From an uncultured Actinomycetes bacterium (GTDB taxonomy: Bacteria; Actinomycetota; Acidimicrobiia; Acidimicrobiales; RAAP-2): a stretch of DNA of 64,000 nucleotides. Position numbers and translations under genes: made by a program. The notes beneath the pieces are model-generated. The model saw only the letters and a list, made by a program, of their open reading frames with translations, was not told the origin of the DNA and did not search any database. The DNA is taken from NCBI GenBank assembly GCA_903825895.1, contig CAIKCI010000012.1, positions 32,322 to 96,321 of the forward strand. Reading direction: 5' to 3'. Below, in pieces: positions 25,026-34,288 of the stretch. Each line of letters opens with the position of its first letter. The first letter of the stretch is position 1.

Positions 25026-26525
25026 ATGGCGAGCACCCTTCGAGTGAGTGCGGATCTCACTGGCCCGCTTTCTGAGAGCGACGTCGTGGTGGTCCCTGTC
25101 GTGAAGGTCGATGAGTCATTCTCGATTGCAGCTGGAGTTGAATCGGCGCTCGCAGAACTAGATTGTTCTGCGGACATCGACGCCGAATACGCCAAGCGTC
25201 AAGGATTTGATGCCAAAGGCGGCGAACTGCTTATCCTTCGCCAACACCAAGATGGCCCCGTCATTCTGGGAGCAGGTTGCGGTGATGGAAGCGACCTTGA
25301 AAGCTGGCGCTTAGCTGCAGCTGCTGTGGCGCGTCGAGCCAAAGGTTCTCGAGCCGTCCTTATCCTTCCTCCCAACGGAGCGTTTGACGTCGTCGTCGTC
25401 GGCGAAGCGGTGGCAACCGGGGCGCTGCTGGGATCGTACTCATTTAGCGTGCGATCGACTGAGCCGAAGCCGAGCCTCAAGGATCTCGATGTTGTCACCA
25501 TGGTCGATGGCAAGGTGGGCACGACATCGGCATTGAGCGAAGGCGTTACTCATGGCGTGTCGATTGGCGGAGCAGTTGGTTTTGCCCGGGACTTGGTCAA
25601 TGATTTTCCAAGTTCCATGACGCCGGAAGCCTTGGCTGACGCAGCGATCCAGCGATTGAGCTCGTCGACGCGCGTTGACAGTGATGTGTGGGGTCTTGAG
25701 CGCATCGCCACCGAGCGCCTCGGTGGCCTCGTGGGCGTGAATAAAGGCTCAACGCTCGAACCACGATTTGTCGTCGCCACCTACATGCCAGAAGGCAACC
25801 CGTCCAAGCACGTGATCCTCGTCGGTAAGGGCATAACCTTTGACTCGGGAGGTCTGTCACTCAAGCCAGCGAACGGTATGATGACAATGAAGACGGACAT
25901 GACCGGCGCGGCCGTCGTCCTCTCGGCACTTTCTGCGTGTCAATCACTGGGTATCAATGCCAAAGTTACGGCGATTGCCCCGATGACGGAAAATATGCCG
26001 AGTGGCTCGGCGGTAAAACCAGGTGACGTGCTGACGGCACGTAATGGCGTGACGATGGAAGTGCTGAATACCGACGCCGAAGGTCGCCTCGTGTTGGCCG
26101 ATGGATTGAGTTATGCCGTCGAACAAGATCCTGACGTGATCATCGATGTCGCCACCTTGACGGGAGCGGCCGTGGTCGCACTGGGCTCGGAGGTTGGAGT
26201 ATTTTTCGCCAACAACGAAGAGTTGGCGGAAGGCCTTGATGCCTCGGGCAATGCTTCGGGGGAACCGTGGTGGCGTCTTCCTCTTTACGAGCCCTACAAC
26301 GCGCATATCAAGTCTGAGATTGCTGACATCAAAAATATCGGTGCCTCCGGAGAAGCCGGAACCATTTCTGCGGCCTTGTTCCTTCAGAGGTTTGTGGGCG
26401 ACGTGCCCTGGGCCCACCTTGACATTGCTGGGCCCTCGCGCTCCGACAAAGAACGTGGTCTCTACCCCGTAGGTGGGACAGCCTTCGGTCTGCGCACAAT
26501 TCTTGAGTATCTTCGCTCGCTCTAA
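25026..26525 (+). CDS. pepA: leucyl aminopeptidase (M17 family)
   Basis: A 499-residue M17 cytosolic aminopeptidase. The two-zinc site is marked by VGKGITFDSGGLSLKP (Lys and Asp ligands), MKTDMTGAA and NTDAEGRLVLADGL, and DVATLTGA follows. The N-terminal 150 residues are the regulatory macro-like domain with weaker conservation, as usual. It releases N-terminal residues from peptides. It follows the adenosyltransferase by 2 bp and is convergent with the nitroreductase gene. A GGAGAAATAATC segment before the ATG gives a reasonable ribosome site. Confidence 0.93.
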   Translation: MASTLRVSADLTGPLSESDVVVVPVVKVDESFSIAAGVESALAELDCSADIDAEYAKRQGFDAKGGELLILRQHQDGPVILGAGCGDGSDLESWRLAAAAVARRAKGSRAVLILPPNGAFDVVVVGEAVATGALLGSYSFSVRSTEPKPSLKDLDVVTMVDGKVGTTSALSEGVTHGVSIGGAVGFARDLVNDFPSSMTPEALADAAIQRLSSSTRVDSDVWGLERIATERLGGLVGVNKGSTLEPRFVVATYMPEGNPSKHVILVGKGITFDSGGLSLKPANGMMTMKTDMTGAAVVLSALSACQSLGINAKVTAIAPMTENMPSGSAVKPGDVLTARNGVTMEVLNTDAEGRLVLADGLSYAVEQDPDVIIDVATLTGAAVVALGSEVGVFFANNEELAEGLDASGNASGEPWWRLPLYEPYNAHIKSEIADIKNIGASGEAGTISAALFLQRFVGDVPWAHLDIAGPSRSDKERGLYPVGGTAFGLRTILEYLRSL

Positions 26526-26531
26526 GGGGGA

Positions 26532-27143
26532 TTAAGCCTGAGAGCGATAACGCACAACGCGTTCGGACCGAGAGGGACCGGGTCGATCAAGCGATGGCGA
26601 TCGATGGTCGCCATTGTCGGGCCGGCCGATCAAGACTGCTCCGTAGATCTGTTGCGCCCGAGGAAGAGCGAAGGTGTCCTGAATCTCATCGTGGTTGCGA
26701 AATGCCCCGAGAAATGAAGCGGAAAGTCCTTGGGCTTCGAGGAGCAGGAGCGCGGCCATTGTCGCGGCACCGGCATCGCCAACCCAGTAGGGGAGTGGCC
26801 AGGCGGACGGGTCGCTTCCGAGGCCCGAGGACACTTTGTCGGATTCGCCATAGCGCTGGACGTAGCGATCCGGCTCCATCACGCACAGGGCAACCGCTGA
26901 CGCACGTGCCAGGCCGGCAAAGCGGGCTGAGTTGCTCCGCCACGTTGCGTCGGTGCTGGCCAAGAAATAATCACGGACTGCAGGGCTGCCGATGCCAAGG
27001 ACCCAAGAGATACCGCGCGCGTTTCCCGCGGTGGGGGCTCGCAACGATTCTTCGAAGAGTTTCGTGAGCTGCTCTTCATCGACGGCAGATCCGTCGAAGC
27101 TGCGGACCATTCTGCGCCGCTGGAGTGCCTCGTCAAGATCCAT
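26532..27143 (-). CDS. nitroreductase family protein
   Basis: A 203-residue FMN-dependent nitroreductase-fold protein. The N-terminal RRRMVRSFDGSAVDEEQL and RAPTAGNARG stretches are the FMN-phosphate contacts of the family, and a later GAATMAALLLLEAQG helix plus FLGAFRN fit the fold. Substrate is unknown; some actinobacterial relatives use F420 rather than FMN. TAAAGT lies 6 nt before the ATG on the minus strand, so the transcript is probably leaderless. It is divergent from the rhodanese-ThiF gene. Confidence 0.85.
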   Translation of the reverse strand: MDLDEALQRRRMVRSFDGSAVDEEQLTKLFEESLRAPTAGNARGISWVLGIGSPAVRDYFLASTDATWRSNSARFAGLARASAVALCVMEPDRYVQRYGESDKVSSGLGSDPSAWPLPYWVGDAGAATMAALLLLEAQGLSASFLGAFRNHDEIQDTFALPRAQQIYGAVLIGRPDNGDHRSPSLDRPGPSRSERVVRYRSQA

Positions 27144-27149
27144 GATGGA

Positions 27150-27155
27150 ACTTTA
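27150..27155 (-). promoter_or_regulatory. -10 element TAAAGT for the nitroreductase gene
   Basis: TAAAGT on the minus strand is followed by 6 nt (TCCATC) and the ATG. There is no Shine-Dalgarno. Confidence 0.4.
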
Positions 27156-27250
27156 GGCAACGTTTGCTCGCTTCCCCTCGTGAATGGAATGTTGACCTAT
27201 CTGGTAGGGTATTAGCCAAGACCCCAAAGAACGTCCCCCGGAGGTGAAAC

Positions 27251-28408
27251 GTGGCAACCCCTCGTGAACTACTAAATGATGCCAAGGCACAGATTCGTGA
27301 AGTTGAGCCCGCCGACGTCGTCGACCTGATCGGTTCAGCCACATTCCTTGATGTTCGAGAGCCCGATGAGTACGAACAAGGTGCGCTTCCTGGAGCCGTG
27401 CACATCCCTCGCGGCCATTTGGAGTTCCAAGTCGAGGGGCGCCTGACCAACAAAGACGAGCCCATTGTTGTGTATTGCGCTGGGGGAACTCGCTCAGCTT
27501 TTGCTGCCAAAACCCTCCAAGAGATCGGCTACAGCGATGTGGTCTCAGTCATCGGTGGATTCAACCGATGGAAAGACGAAGGGTTGGTGTGGACCACGCC
27601 AAAGACCCTGACACCTGAACAGCGCAACCGCTATCAACGCCACCTTCTCTTGCCCGAAGTAGGCGAAAAGGGCCAGCAGAAACTTCTTGACGCCAAAGTG
27701 TTGATGCTCGGTGCGGGTGGGCTGGGATCACCTTCAGCGCTGTATCTCGCCGCAGCTGGAGTGGGGAATATCGGCATCATCGACATGGACGTCGTCGATG
27801 CCTCCAACATCCAGCGTCAAATTCTCCACAACATGGATCGTGTGGGAGAGCGCAAGGTCGACTCAGCGAAAAAAACGCTCACGGCCATGAACCCAGATCT
27901 CAATGTGGCGACCTATGACGTTCGCCTCGGCGCCGACAATGTTCTCGACATCATTGACGGCTACGACGTCATTGTCGACGGTACCGACAACTTTCCGACC
28001 CGCTATCTCGTCAACGATGCGTCGCTGCTCAAGAAGATCCCGGTCGTGCACGGATCGATCTTTCGCTTCGAGGGCCAGGTCACGGTCTTCGACCCTTACA
28101 ACGGTCCCTGCTACCGCTGCATGATCCCTGAGCCTCCTCCGGCAGAACTCGCACCGAGTTGCGCCGAGGCTGGTGTGCTCGGGGTATTGCCCGGAATCGT
28201 CGGTTCGATCCAAGCACTTGAAACACTCAAGATCATTCTTGGCATCGGCGAAACCTTGGTAGGCCGCCTCTTGGCGTTCGATGCCCTTGAAGAGTCGTTC
28301 CGCACCTTTAAGGTTCGTCGAGACCCACAATGCCCGGCCTGTGGAGAGAACGCTAAAGCGATCATCATCGCCGAGTATGACGATCTCTGCATGCCGCACG
28401 CCGGCTAG
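27251..28408 (+). CDS. rhodanese-ThiF/MoeB fusion adenylyltransferase
   Basis: A 385-residue fusion. Residues 1-115 are a rhodanese domain with DVREPDEYEQGALPGA and the active-site Cys loop VVYCAGGTRS. Residues 120-385 are an E1-like domain with the ATP loop GAGGLGSPSALYLAAAGVG, Arg finger region NIQRQILH, DGTDNFPTRY, and zinc pairs CYRCM and CPACG. Such enzymes adenylate and thiolate small carriers (ThiS, MoaD, CysO). The rhodanese domain is N-terminal here, the reverse of mycobacterial MoeZ and human MOCS3. A GGAGG site precedes the GTG start, and TAGGGT (27205-27210) is a possible -10. Confidence 0.9.
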   Translation: MATPRELLNDAKAQIREVEPADVVDLIGSATFLDVREPDEYEQGALPGAVHIPRGHLEFQVEGRLTNKDEPIVVYCAGGTRSAFAAKTLQEIGYSDVVSVIGGFNRWKDEGLVWTTPKTLTPEQRNRYQRHLLLPEVGEKGQQKLLDAKVLMLGAGGLGSPSALYLAAAGVGNIGIIDMDVVDASNIQRQILHNMDRVGERKVDSAKKTLTAMNPDLNVATYDVRLGADNVLDIIDGYDVIVDGTDNFPTRYLVNDASLLKKIPVVHGSIFRFEGQVTVFDPYNGPCYRCMIPEPPPAELAPSCAEAGVLGVLPGIVGSIQALETLKIILGIGETLVGRLLAFDALEESFRTFKVRRDPQCPACGENAKAIIIAEYDDLCMPHAG

Positions 28409-28495
28409 CGCAAGGGTAGGTTCCCCTTTGTGAAGTCCCTTTTCGGTACCGTTGCGGTAATGTGAAGGAAGAAATCTCTTTGAGGAGGGAACGTT

Positions 28496-29284
28496 ATGGC
28501 GAAGCAAACAAAAGGATCGATTGGCTCTCAGCAGGGCTACAACCGCTTAGTCAGCGAATTTGGCCGCCAAGGAACCGCCACGGCGACCGCTGTCCAAACA
28601 GCAGCTGGCACTCCAGGGTCAACGTTGCCACCCGTGAGCGATGCTGCTCCGTTTGTCGCCAATGCCGTACTTGACAAAGTCCTGGTTCTGGCATTGGTCG
28701 CCTTGGCCTGTGGCATCGGATCAGCGTTCTTGAAGGTCTCAGTGGGCTGGGCCTTTGTCGCCATGCTCGCCTCAGCCGGGTGTTACTTCATCGGGTTTTT
28801 TAAGCCCAATGCCGCACGGATCACTGCACCGCTCTACGCCGTCTTGATCGGCATTGCGTTGGGAGTTCTTTCGGGGTTCTACTCTCACGGCAGCGCCACC
28901 GTGGTTCCCTTGGCGATTGCCGGGACGACGGCAGTATTCTTTGCCACGCTGTTTATGTACCGAACGGGAATCGTTCGGGTATCGACGTCGTTTGTTCGAG
29001 CCACCATGATCGCAGGCATTGGTCTCATTGTGGCGATGCTGGTTGCCTTTATCGTGGGGATGCATGCCTCAGCCGGGCACCAGTCCTTGCTCTACATCAT
29101 CATCTTCGGCTATCTCTACTTGGTCGTCGGTGTCATGTCGCTCTTTGTGGACATTGCCTATCTCTATCAAGCCGAACAAGCGGGCGTTTCCAAGCAAGGC
29201 GAGTGGTTCGGTGCCCAAATGGTTTTGGCGTCGATGGTCATGATTTATCTGGCCCTTCTGACCATTTTTGGCGGGAATCGATAG
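28496..29284 (+). CDS. Bax inhibitor-1/YccA family membrane protein
   Basis: A 262-residue polytopic membrane protein with about 50 hydrophilic N-terminal residues followed by seven hydrophobic helices. The order and spacing, with GALGVLSGF-like and MYRTGIVRVS segments and a C-terminal YLYLVVGVMSLFVDIAYLYQ, fit the YccA/BI-1 family of pH-sensitive calcium-leak channels and FtsH modulators. A conserved acidic residue is present in the sixth helix (FVDIAYL). GAGGAGGG lies before the ATG. Its cellular role in actinobacteria is not established. Confidence 0.7.
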   Translation: MAKQTKGSIGSQQGYNRLVSEFGRQGTATATAVQTAAGTPGSTLPPVSDAAPFVANAVLDKVLVLALVALACGIGSAFLKVSVGWAFVAMLASAGCYFIGFFKPNAARITAPLYAVLIGIALGVLSGFYSHGSATVVPLAIAGTTAVFFATLFMYRTGIVRVSTSFVRATMIAGIGLIVAMLVAFIVGMHASAGHQSLLYIIIFGYLYLVVGVMSLFVDIAYLYQAEQAGVSKQGEWFGAQMVLASMVMIYLALLTIFGGNR

Positions 29285-29336
29285 CTCTCCTGTCAGCCCC
29301 CAAGACGTTTACCGGGGAGGGCGAAGCAGAGAGTCA

Positions 29337-29354
29337 GGGTGGTGTCCACCACCC
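29337..29354. promoter_or_regulatory. palindrome at the -35 position of the mutase promoter
   Basis: GGGTGGT and ACCACCC flank GTCC, a perfect 7-bp inverted repeat. It ends 13 bp before the TAACCT -10 element, covering the -35 region of the methylmalonyl-CoA mutase gene. It could be an operator or the terminator of the BI-1 gene; there is no T-run. Confidence 0.45.
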
Positions 29355-29367
29355 CTCGCTGAGCGCG

Positions 29368-29373
29368 TAACCT
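29368..29373 (+). promoter_or_regulatory. -10 element TAACCT of the mutase gene
   Basis: TAACCT is followed by 7 nt and then the GTG start, with no Shine-Dalgarno. This predicts a leaderless mRNA. Confidence 0.5.
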
Positions 29374-29380
29374 GCTCATT

Positions 29381-30976
29381 GTGAGTAACCCAAAAGAGAC
29401 CATCCAACGATTTACCGATTCGGGAATTGAGATCAAATCTCTTTACGGCCCCGATGATCTAAAAGGCTTCGACGCCGACCAGGAACTTGGTGCACCTGGG
29501 TCCTATCCGTACACCCGTGGTGTGCACGAAGAGATGTACCGCCAACGCCTCTGGACCATGCGTCAGTACGCGGGCTTCGGTAACGCAGAGTCGACAAACG
29601 AACGCTTCAAGTTCTTGCTTGATGCCGGCCAAACCGGCTTGAGCTGTGCATTTGACTTGCCCACCCAGATGGGCTTTGACTCAGACCATCCTCGCTCAGA
29701 AGGTGAGGTGGGCAAAGTAGGCGTGGCGATTGACTCACTGGCCGACATGCGGCTTCTGTTGAAAGATCTTCCCCTCGACCAAGTAACGACCTCGATGACC
29801 ATCAACTCGACGGCGTCCACACTGTTACTGATGTACCAGTTGGTCGCTGAAGAACAAGGCGTTGGAGGACCAAAGATTCGCGGGACGATTCAAAATGACA
29901 TTTTGAAAGAGTACGTAGCGCGTGGGACCTATATCTACCCCCCACGACCATCGATGCGTCTCATCGTCGACACCTTCTCCTACTGTGCAGAGAACTTGCC
30001 GAGTTGGAACACGATTTCGATCTCCGGGTATCACATTCGCGAAGCGGGTTCGACGGCGGTCCAAGAGATTGCCTTTACGATCGCCAACGGAATTGCCTAC
30101 GTCGAAGCAGCCCAGGCCGCCGGCTTGGACGTCGATGCCTTTGCGCCTCGGCTGAGTTTCTTTTGGAATGCGCACAACAACCTCTTTGAAGAGGTGGCAA
30201 AGTTCCGAGCAGCACGTCGCATGTGGGCCAAGATCATGACCGAGCGCTTTGGTGCGAAAGATGAGCGCTCCAAGATGATGCGATTCCACACCCAAACGGG
30301 CGGGTCAACGCTGACGGCTCAGCAGCCCGAGAACAATATCGTCCGTGTTGCCGTTCAAGCGATGGCTGCGGCCATGGGAGGGACGCAAAGTCTCCACACC
30401 AATGGTTACGACGAAGCGCTGGGACTTCCGACGATGAAGGCCGCCAAGATTGCGCTGCGGACCCAACAGATCGTGGGCTACGAATCAGGTGTGGCCGATA
30501 CGGTCGACCCGCTCGCCGGCTCGTATTTCATCGAGACCCTTACGGATCAGACGGAAGCCGCAGCCTTTGCCTACCTGGAGCAGATTGACGCCATGGGTGG
30601 AGCTGTCGATGCCATCGAAGCGAGATTCATGCAAGATGAGATCGAATCAGCGGCCTATGCCTATGCCAAAGATATTGATAGTGGTCAGAAGGTCGTGATC
30701 GGGGTGAACAAGTTTGTCGATGAGAAGAATGAACCGACTGACGTCTTCCCGATTGACCCTCAGCTTCAACTCGATCAAGTGGCCCGCCTTCAAAAAATAC
30801 GAGCCGAGCGAGACCAATCAGCTGTTGATGCAGCAATGCGTGATCTTGAAGCGGCTGCACGAGGGACGCAAAATGTACTCGTGCCGATGAAAGAGGCGCT
30901 TCGTCACATGGCAACGCTCGGTGAAGTCGCCGATGTCCTCCGTGGCGTCTTCGGCACCTATCAGCCGGGAGGCTGA
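29381..30976 (+). CDS. methylmalonyl-CoA mutase, catalytic subunit without B12 domain
   Basis: A 531-residue acyl-CoA mutase catalytic barrel. It ends before any cobalamin-binding domain, so it must pair with a separate small B12 subunit, absent here. Substrate-determining residues can be aligned with the Propionibacterium enzyme: Tyr63 (RQYAGFG) corresponds to Tyr89, Gln171 to Gln197, Arg181 (EYVARGTY) to Arg207 and His218 (SGYHIRE) to His244, with identical spacing. Isobutyryl-CoA mutases have Phe and Gln at the Tyr89 and Arg207 positions. The split architecture resembles Icm/Hcm mutases, but the residues predict methylmalonyl-CoA. It would convert methylmalonyl-CoA to succinyl-CoA using the adenosylcobalamin made by the enzyme at 24484. 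Confidence 0.88.
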   Translation: MSNPKETIQRFTDSGIEIKSLYGPDDLKGFDADQELGAPGSYPYTRGVHEEMYRQRLWTMRQYAGFGNAESTNERFKFLLDAGQTGLSCAFDLPTQMGFDSDHPRSEGEVGKVGVAIDSLADMRLLLKDLPLDQVTTSMTINSTASTLLLMYQLVAEEQGVGGPKIRGTIQNDILKEYVARGTYIYPPRPSMRLIVDTFSYCAENLPSWNTISISGYHIREAGSTAVQEIAFTIANGIAYVEAAQAAGLDVDAFAPRLSFFWNAHNNLFEEVAKFRAARRMWAKIMTERFGAKDERSKMMRFHTQTGGSTLTAQQPENNIVRVAVQAMAAAMGGTQSLHTNGYDEALGLPTMKAAKIALRTQQIVGYESGVADTVDPLAGSYFIETLTDQTEAAAFAYLEQIDAMGGAVDAIEARFMQDEIESAAYAYAKDIDSGQKVVIGVNKFVDEKNEPTDVFPIDPQLQLDQVARLQKIRAERDQSAVDAAMRDLEAAARGTQNVLVPMKEALRHMATLGEVADVLRGVFGTYQPGG

Positions 30977-30991
30977 TCGCCACCCCTCTCG

Positions 30992-31291
30992 TTAGGGTTT
31001 ATGGGCAACCTCGGTGAAGTGTTCGAGTTCCGGCGCGTGGGCGAAGAAGGGCTGGAGACCACTTCGCCACTTGGCAAAGGCCTCAGAGTTCCGAAAGCCT
31101 TCCATATGGTCGTCGATGGTCTCCCACTCGACGAGCAAAATGTACTGACTCGGCGATTCAATGCCGCGCATCATACGAAGCGAGCGAAAGCCCTTCGCTG
31201 ATGAAATATGGGGGATGGCATCACCAAGCGCACGCTCAAAGGCTGCTTCTTCTCCAGGAGTAATGGCGAACACGGCGTGTTCAACGATCAT
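30992..31291 (-). CDS. antibiotic biosynthesis monooxygenase (ABM) domain protein
   Basis: A 99-residue ferredoxin-like ABM-domain protein. VFAITPGEEAAFERAL, GFRSLRMMRGIESPSQYILLVEW and a helix with HMEGFRNS are typical. Members act as cofactor-free monooxygenases, heme degraders or small-molecule binding dimers. No heme-oxygenase signature (Asn and His pair of IsdG) is obvious. The ATG overlaps the stop of the M20 gene (ATGA), so it is translated in the accA-M20-ABM operon. Confidence 0.8.
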   Translation of the reverse strand: MIVEHAVFAITPGEEAAFERALGDAIPHISSAKGFRSLRMMRGIESPSQYILLVEWETIDDHMEGFRNSEAFAKWRSGLQPFFAHAPELEHFTEVAHKP

Positions 31292-32466
31292 GACGCCCTT
31301 CTCACATTGGTGGCGAGAAGGCGTTGGCGGATGTCGTGGTCTTGTGCAGCATCGATGGCCGTTAACGACAAGGCAATCGATCCGTCAAGGACGGCTTTAT
31401 TCGCCGAAGGCCCGAGACAGGCGGCGGCGAACTCTGGTTGGTGGTTCACCGCACCGTGGGTTTCGATGCCGACGAGTGGGTGAATCGACGGAATCACGAG
31501 CGAGATGTTCGACATGTCCGTCGAATAGGTCGGCTGCGGATCGCCTCGATCGTCAGCATCAAATGATCGGCCCCGTTCTTCAGCGTGCCTGCGATAGAGC
31601 GCCAAGAGATCAGAATCCTGCTCCATGTGCGAGTACACCGGGGTGATGTCTTCAAGGGAGAGTTCGCATCCCGTTGCCAGCGCGCCCGCTTCGAAACAGT
31701 GGTCGACTCGCGGCCGCAGCGCAGAGAGACCATCCAGGGTGAGCGAGCGGCACATGAAGCGACCTGTGACCTTGGCCGGGATGATGTTGGCTGCTTCGCC
31801 TCCGAGCGTGACGATGCCGTGGACCTGGTCGCCAGGGCGCAGTTGTTGGCGAAGGAGACCAATACCCACTTGAGCAATGGTCATGGCATCGCTGGCGTTG
31901 ATTCCTTGCGCAGGAGCCGCCGAGGCATGGGCCGTGCGGCCAGTGAAGGTGACATCAAAGTGGTCAACGGCCAAACATGATGAGTTCAATCGATCAAACG
32001 ACCATGGGTGCATCATCAGCGCAGCGTGGATTCCGTCGAAGACTCCTCGATTGAGCATCAAAATCTTGCCGCCGCCACCCTCTTCTGCGGGAGTTCCAAT
32101 AACGTGCACGGTCAAATCGAGATCGTCAGCAACTCGCTGTAAGCCAAATCCGGTGCCCAAGCCTGTTGCCGCAATGATGTTGTGCCCACAGGCGTGTCCA
32201 ACATCAGGAAGGGCGTCGTATTCGGCAATGGCCGCGACATGAAGTGATCCCGAGCCGTAGACCGCATCAAATGCAGTGGGAAGCTCGCCCACGCCCCGCT
32301 GAACTGCGAAGCCTTCGCTCTCGAGAAGTTGGGTGATCTCATCGGCGGCGTGGTGCTCGACGAAACACAACTCCGGGTTGGCATGGAGATCGTGCGACAG
32401 TGCGGTGAGTTGAGGAATCTTCGACGCTATGGCTTCAGTTGCTTGCTCGGCGAAGGAAGAAGCCAT
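31288..32466 (-). CDS. M20 family amidohydrolase/peptidase
   Basis: A 392-residue M20 metallo-amidohydrolase. Metal-ligand motifs are AEYDALPDVGHACGHN, GTPAEEGGGGK (catalytic Glu pair) and MHPWSFD. The insert dimerisation domain (FTGRTAHASAAP) includes the bridging His. It is closest to the AbgB/amidohydrolase branch acting on N-acyl or aminobenzoyl-glutamate-type amides; the exact substrate is unknown. It lies 5 bp after the carboxylase alpha-subunit stop and overlaps the ABM gene, so it is the middle gene of that operon. Confidence 0.88.
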   Translation of the reverse strand: MASSFAEQATEAIASKIPQLTALSHDLHANPELCFVEHHAADEITQLLESEGFAVQRGVGELPTAFDAVYGSGSLHVAAIAEYDALPDVGHACGHNIIAATGLGTGFGLQRVADDLDLTVHVIGTPAEEGGGGKILMLNRGVFDGIHAALMMHPWSFDRLNSSCLAVDHFDVTFTGRTAHASAAPAQGINASDAMTIAQVGIGLLRQQLRPGDQVHGIVTLGGEAANIIPAKVTGRFMCRSLTLDGLSALRPRVDHCFEAGALATGCELSLEDITPVYSHMEQDSDLLALYRRHAEERGRSFDADDRGDPQPTYSTDMSNISLVIPSIHPLVGIETHGAVNHQPEFAAACLGPSANKAVLDGSIALSLTAIDAAQDHDIRQRLLATNVRRAS

Positions 32467-32471
32467 CAGGA

Positions 32472-34220
32472 CTATTCGATCACGATGACGACGTCGCCAC
32501 CCGTGACGGCATCGCCGGTCGACACTTTGACTTGGGTCACGGTTCCCGCCATTGTGGCCTTGACCTCATTCTCCATTTTCATGGCTTCAAGAACGCAGAG
32601 GGTTTGCCCTTCTTCAACGGCGTCGCCTACTTCGACCATCATTTTGACGATGGTTCCCTGCATCGGCACCGCAACCGAACCCGTTCGCCCCGTCGTAACG
32701 GACTTCGCGGAACCACGACGCTTGGCCGCTGCTTTTCCGGCGCCATTACCGGCTGACTGCTGCGCTTCAGGAAGCCAGACCTTCACCTCGTAGCGACGTC
32801 CCGCAACTTCAGCGGTCACCGAGCGCAGCACGCTCTCGGCTACCTCGCCACTTTCTTGCGGGGTGACGCTGAGCTCAGAGAGATCTAATCGTTCTTCGAC
32901 CCATTTGGTTGAGTGAATACCGTTCGCAAAGTCAGGATGCGCCAAGATGGCCTCGGCCGCAGGAATCGTGGTGGCGACCCCTTCGATGACGGTCTCTTCA
33001 AGAGCCCGAAGCATTCGTCGACGTGCGTGTTCTCGGGTGTCTGCCCAGACAACGAGCTTGGCGATCAAGTTGTCGTAGTACTGCGAAACAGTATCGCCCG
33101 ATTCGTAGCCGGCATCGAGACGCACGCCAGGACCCGACGGCTGTGAAAACTTTGACAGCGTCCCTGGCGATGGCGTGAACCGACCGCCGCTGGGGTCTTC
33201 AGCGTTGATGCGGACTTCGATGGAGTGGCCGTTGCGCTGGACGTCATCTTGACCGAAGGTCAATGGCTCACCGGCAGCAATTTTGAGCTGCCACGCGACG
33301 AGGTCAAGACCGGTTACAAGTTCAGTGACGGGGTGTTCCACCTGAAGGCGAGTGTTCATCTCGAGGAAGAAGAATTCACCATCTTGGTAAAGGAACTCAA
33401 CGGTTCCCGCGTTGGTGTAGCCACAGGCTTTTGAAACCTTGACCGCGGCAGCCCCCATGGCTTGGCGGACCTCGTCAGGGAACTGAGGTGCTGGGCTCTC
33501 TTCAATAAGTTTCTGGTGTCGTCGCTGACATGAGCAGTCACGCTCACCGAGCCACAGGGTGTTGCCGTGGGTGTCGGCAAGAACTTGCATCTCAATGTGG
33601 CGAGGCCAGGTGAGGTAGCGCTCGACGTAACACTCATCGCGTCCGAAATAGGAGAGTGCTTCACGCTGTGCAGATTCGAGTGCAGCCTCTGCTTCATCAG
33701 GGCCTTGGACGACTTTCATGCCACGGCCTCCGCCGCCAAAGGCAGCTTTGATGGCAACGGGCCATCCAAACTTGTTGCCGAAGGTCACGACTTCTTTTGA
33801 AGACTTCAGAGTCTCAGAGCGACCAGGAACGCCCGCCACGCCCGCTTTTTCTGCAGCAATTCGCGAACTGATTTTGTCACCCATGACTTCGATGGATTCG
33901 GGAGGTGGGCCAATGAAGGTGACGCCTTTGGCCGTAATGGCGCGGGCAAAGTCAGTGTTCTCGGAGAAGAAGCCATAGCCAGGGTGCACGGCGTCAGCAC
34001 CAGAGGTTTCAATCGCAGCCAGAATTGCCTCGGTGTTGAGGTAGCTCTCCTGAGCGCTTTGGCCACCCAATGCATAGGCCTCGTCTGCCAAGCGGACATG
34101 AAGGGCATCTCGGTCAAGTTCTGAGTACACCGCCACGGTGGCAATGCCCATCTCCTTGCAGGTGCGAATAATCCGCACAGCAATCTCACCACGGTTTGCG
34201 ATTAAGACCTTCTTGAGCAC
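32472..34220 (-). CDS. accA: acetyl/propionyl-CoA carboxylase alpha subunit (biotin carboxylase + BCCP)
   Basis: A 582-residue fusion of biotin carboxylase and biotin carboxyl carrier. Its start, VLKKVLIANRGEIAVRI, is a GTG at 34220 with AAAGGG 6 nt upstream, preferred over an ATG 9 codons earlier. It has the ATP-grasp loop FGGGGRGMK, GERDCSCQRRHQK and the active-site EMNTRLQVEHPVTE. A Pro/Ala linker leads to a C-terminal biotinyl domain with EAMKMENEVKA, where the first-Met-flanked Lys is biotinylated. With the mutase downstream it fits propionyl-CoA carboxylation, although acetyl-CoA is equally possible. No beta subunit is present. The biotin ligase gene is immediately divergent. Confidence 0.93.
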   Translation of the reverse strand: MLKKVLIANRGEIAVRIIRTCKEMGIATVAVYSELDRDALHVRLADEAYALGGQSAQESYLNTEAILAAIETSGADAVHPGYGFFSENTDFARAITAKGVTFIGPPPESIEVMGDKISSRIAAEKAGVAGVPGRSETLKSSKEVVTFGNKFGWPVAIKAAFGGGGRGMKVVQGPDEAEAALESAQREALSYFGRDECYVERYLTWPRHIEMQVLADTHGNTLWLGERDCSCQRRHQKLIEESPAPQFPDEVRQAMGAAAVKVSKACGYTNAGTVEFLYQDGEFFFLEMNTRLQVEHPVTELVTGLDLVAWQLKIAAGEPLTFGQDDVQRNGHSIEVRINAEDPSGGRFTPSPGTLSKFSQPSGPGVRLDAGYESGDTVSQYYDNLIAKLVVWADTREHARRRMLRALEETVIEGVATTIPAAEAILAHPDFANGIHSTKWVEERLDLSELSVTPQESGEVAESVLRSVTAEVAGRRYEVKVWLPEAQQSAGNGAGKAAAKRRGSAKSVTTGRTGSVAVPMQGTIVKMMVEVGDAVEEGQTLCVLEAMKMENEVKATMAGTVTQVKVSTGDAVTGGDVVIVIE

Positions 34221-34275
34221 GCCGACCCTTTCTCTCGTTTGAGGCATTTGTCCGCCTCCATAGTCACACGGAATC

Positions 34276-34281
34276 TAGGGT
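34276..34281 (+). promoter_or_regulatory. -10 element TAGGGT of birA
   Basis: TAGGGT is followed by 7 nt and the birA ATG, with no Shine-Dalgarno, predicting a leaderless transcript. Confidence 0.5.
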
Positions 34282-34288
34282 ATGTGCC

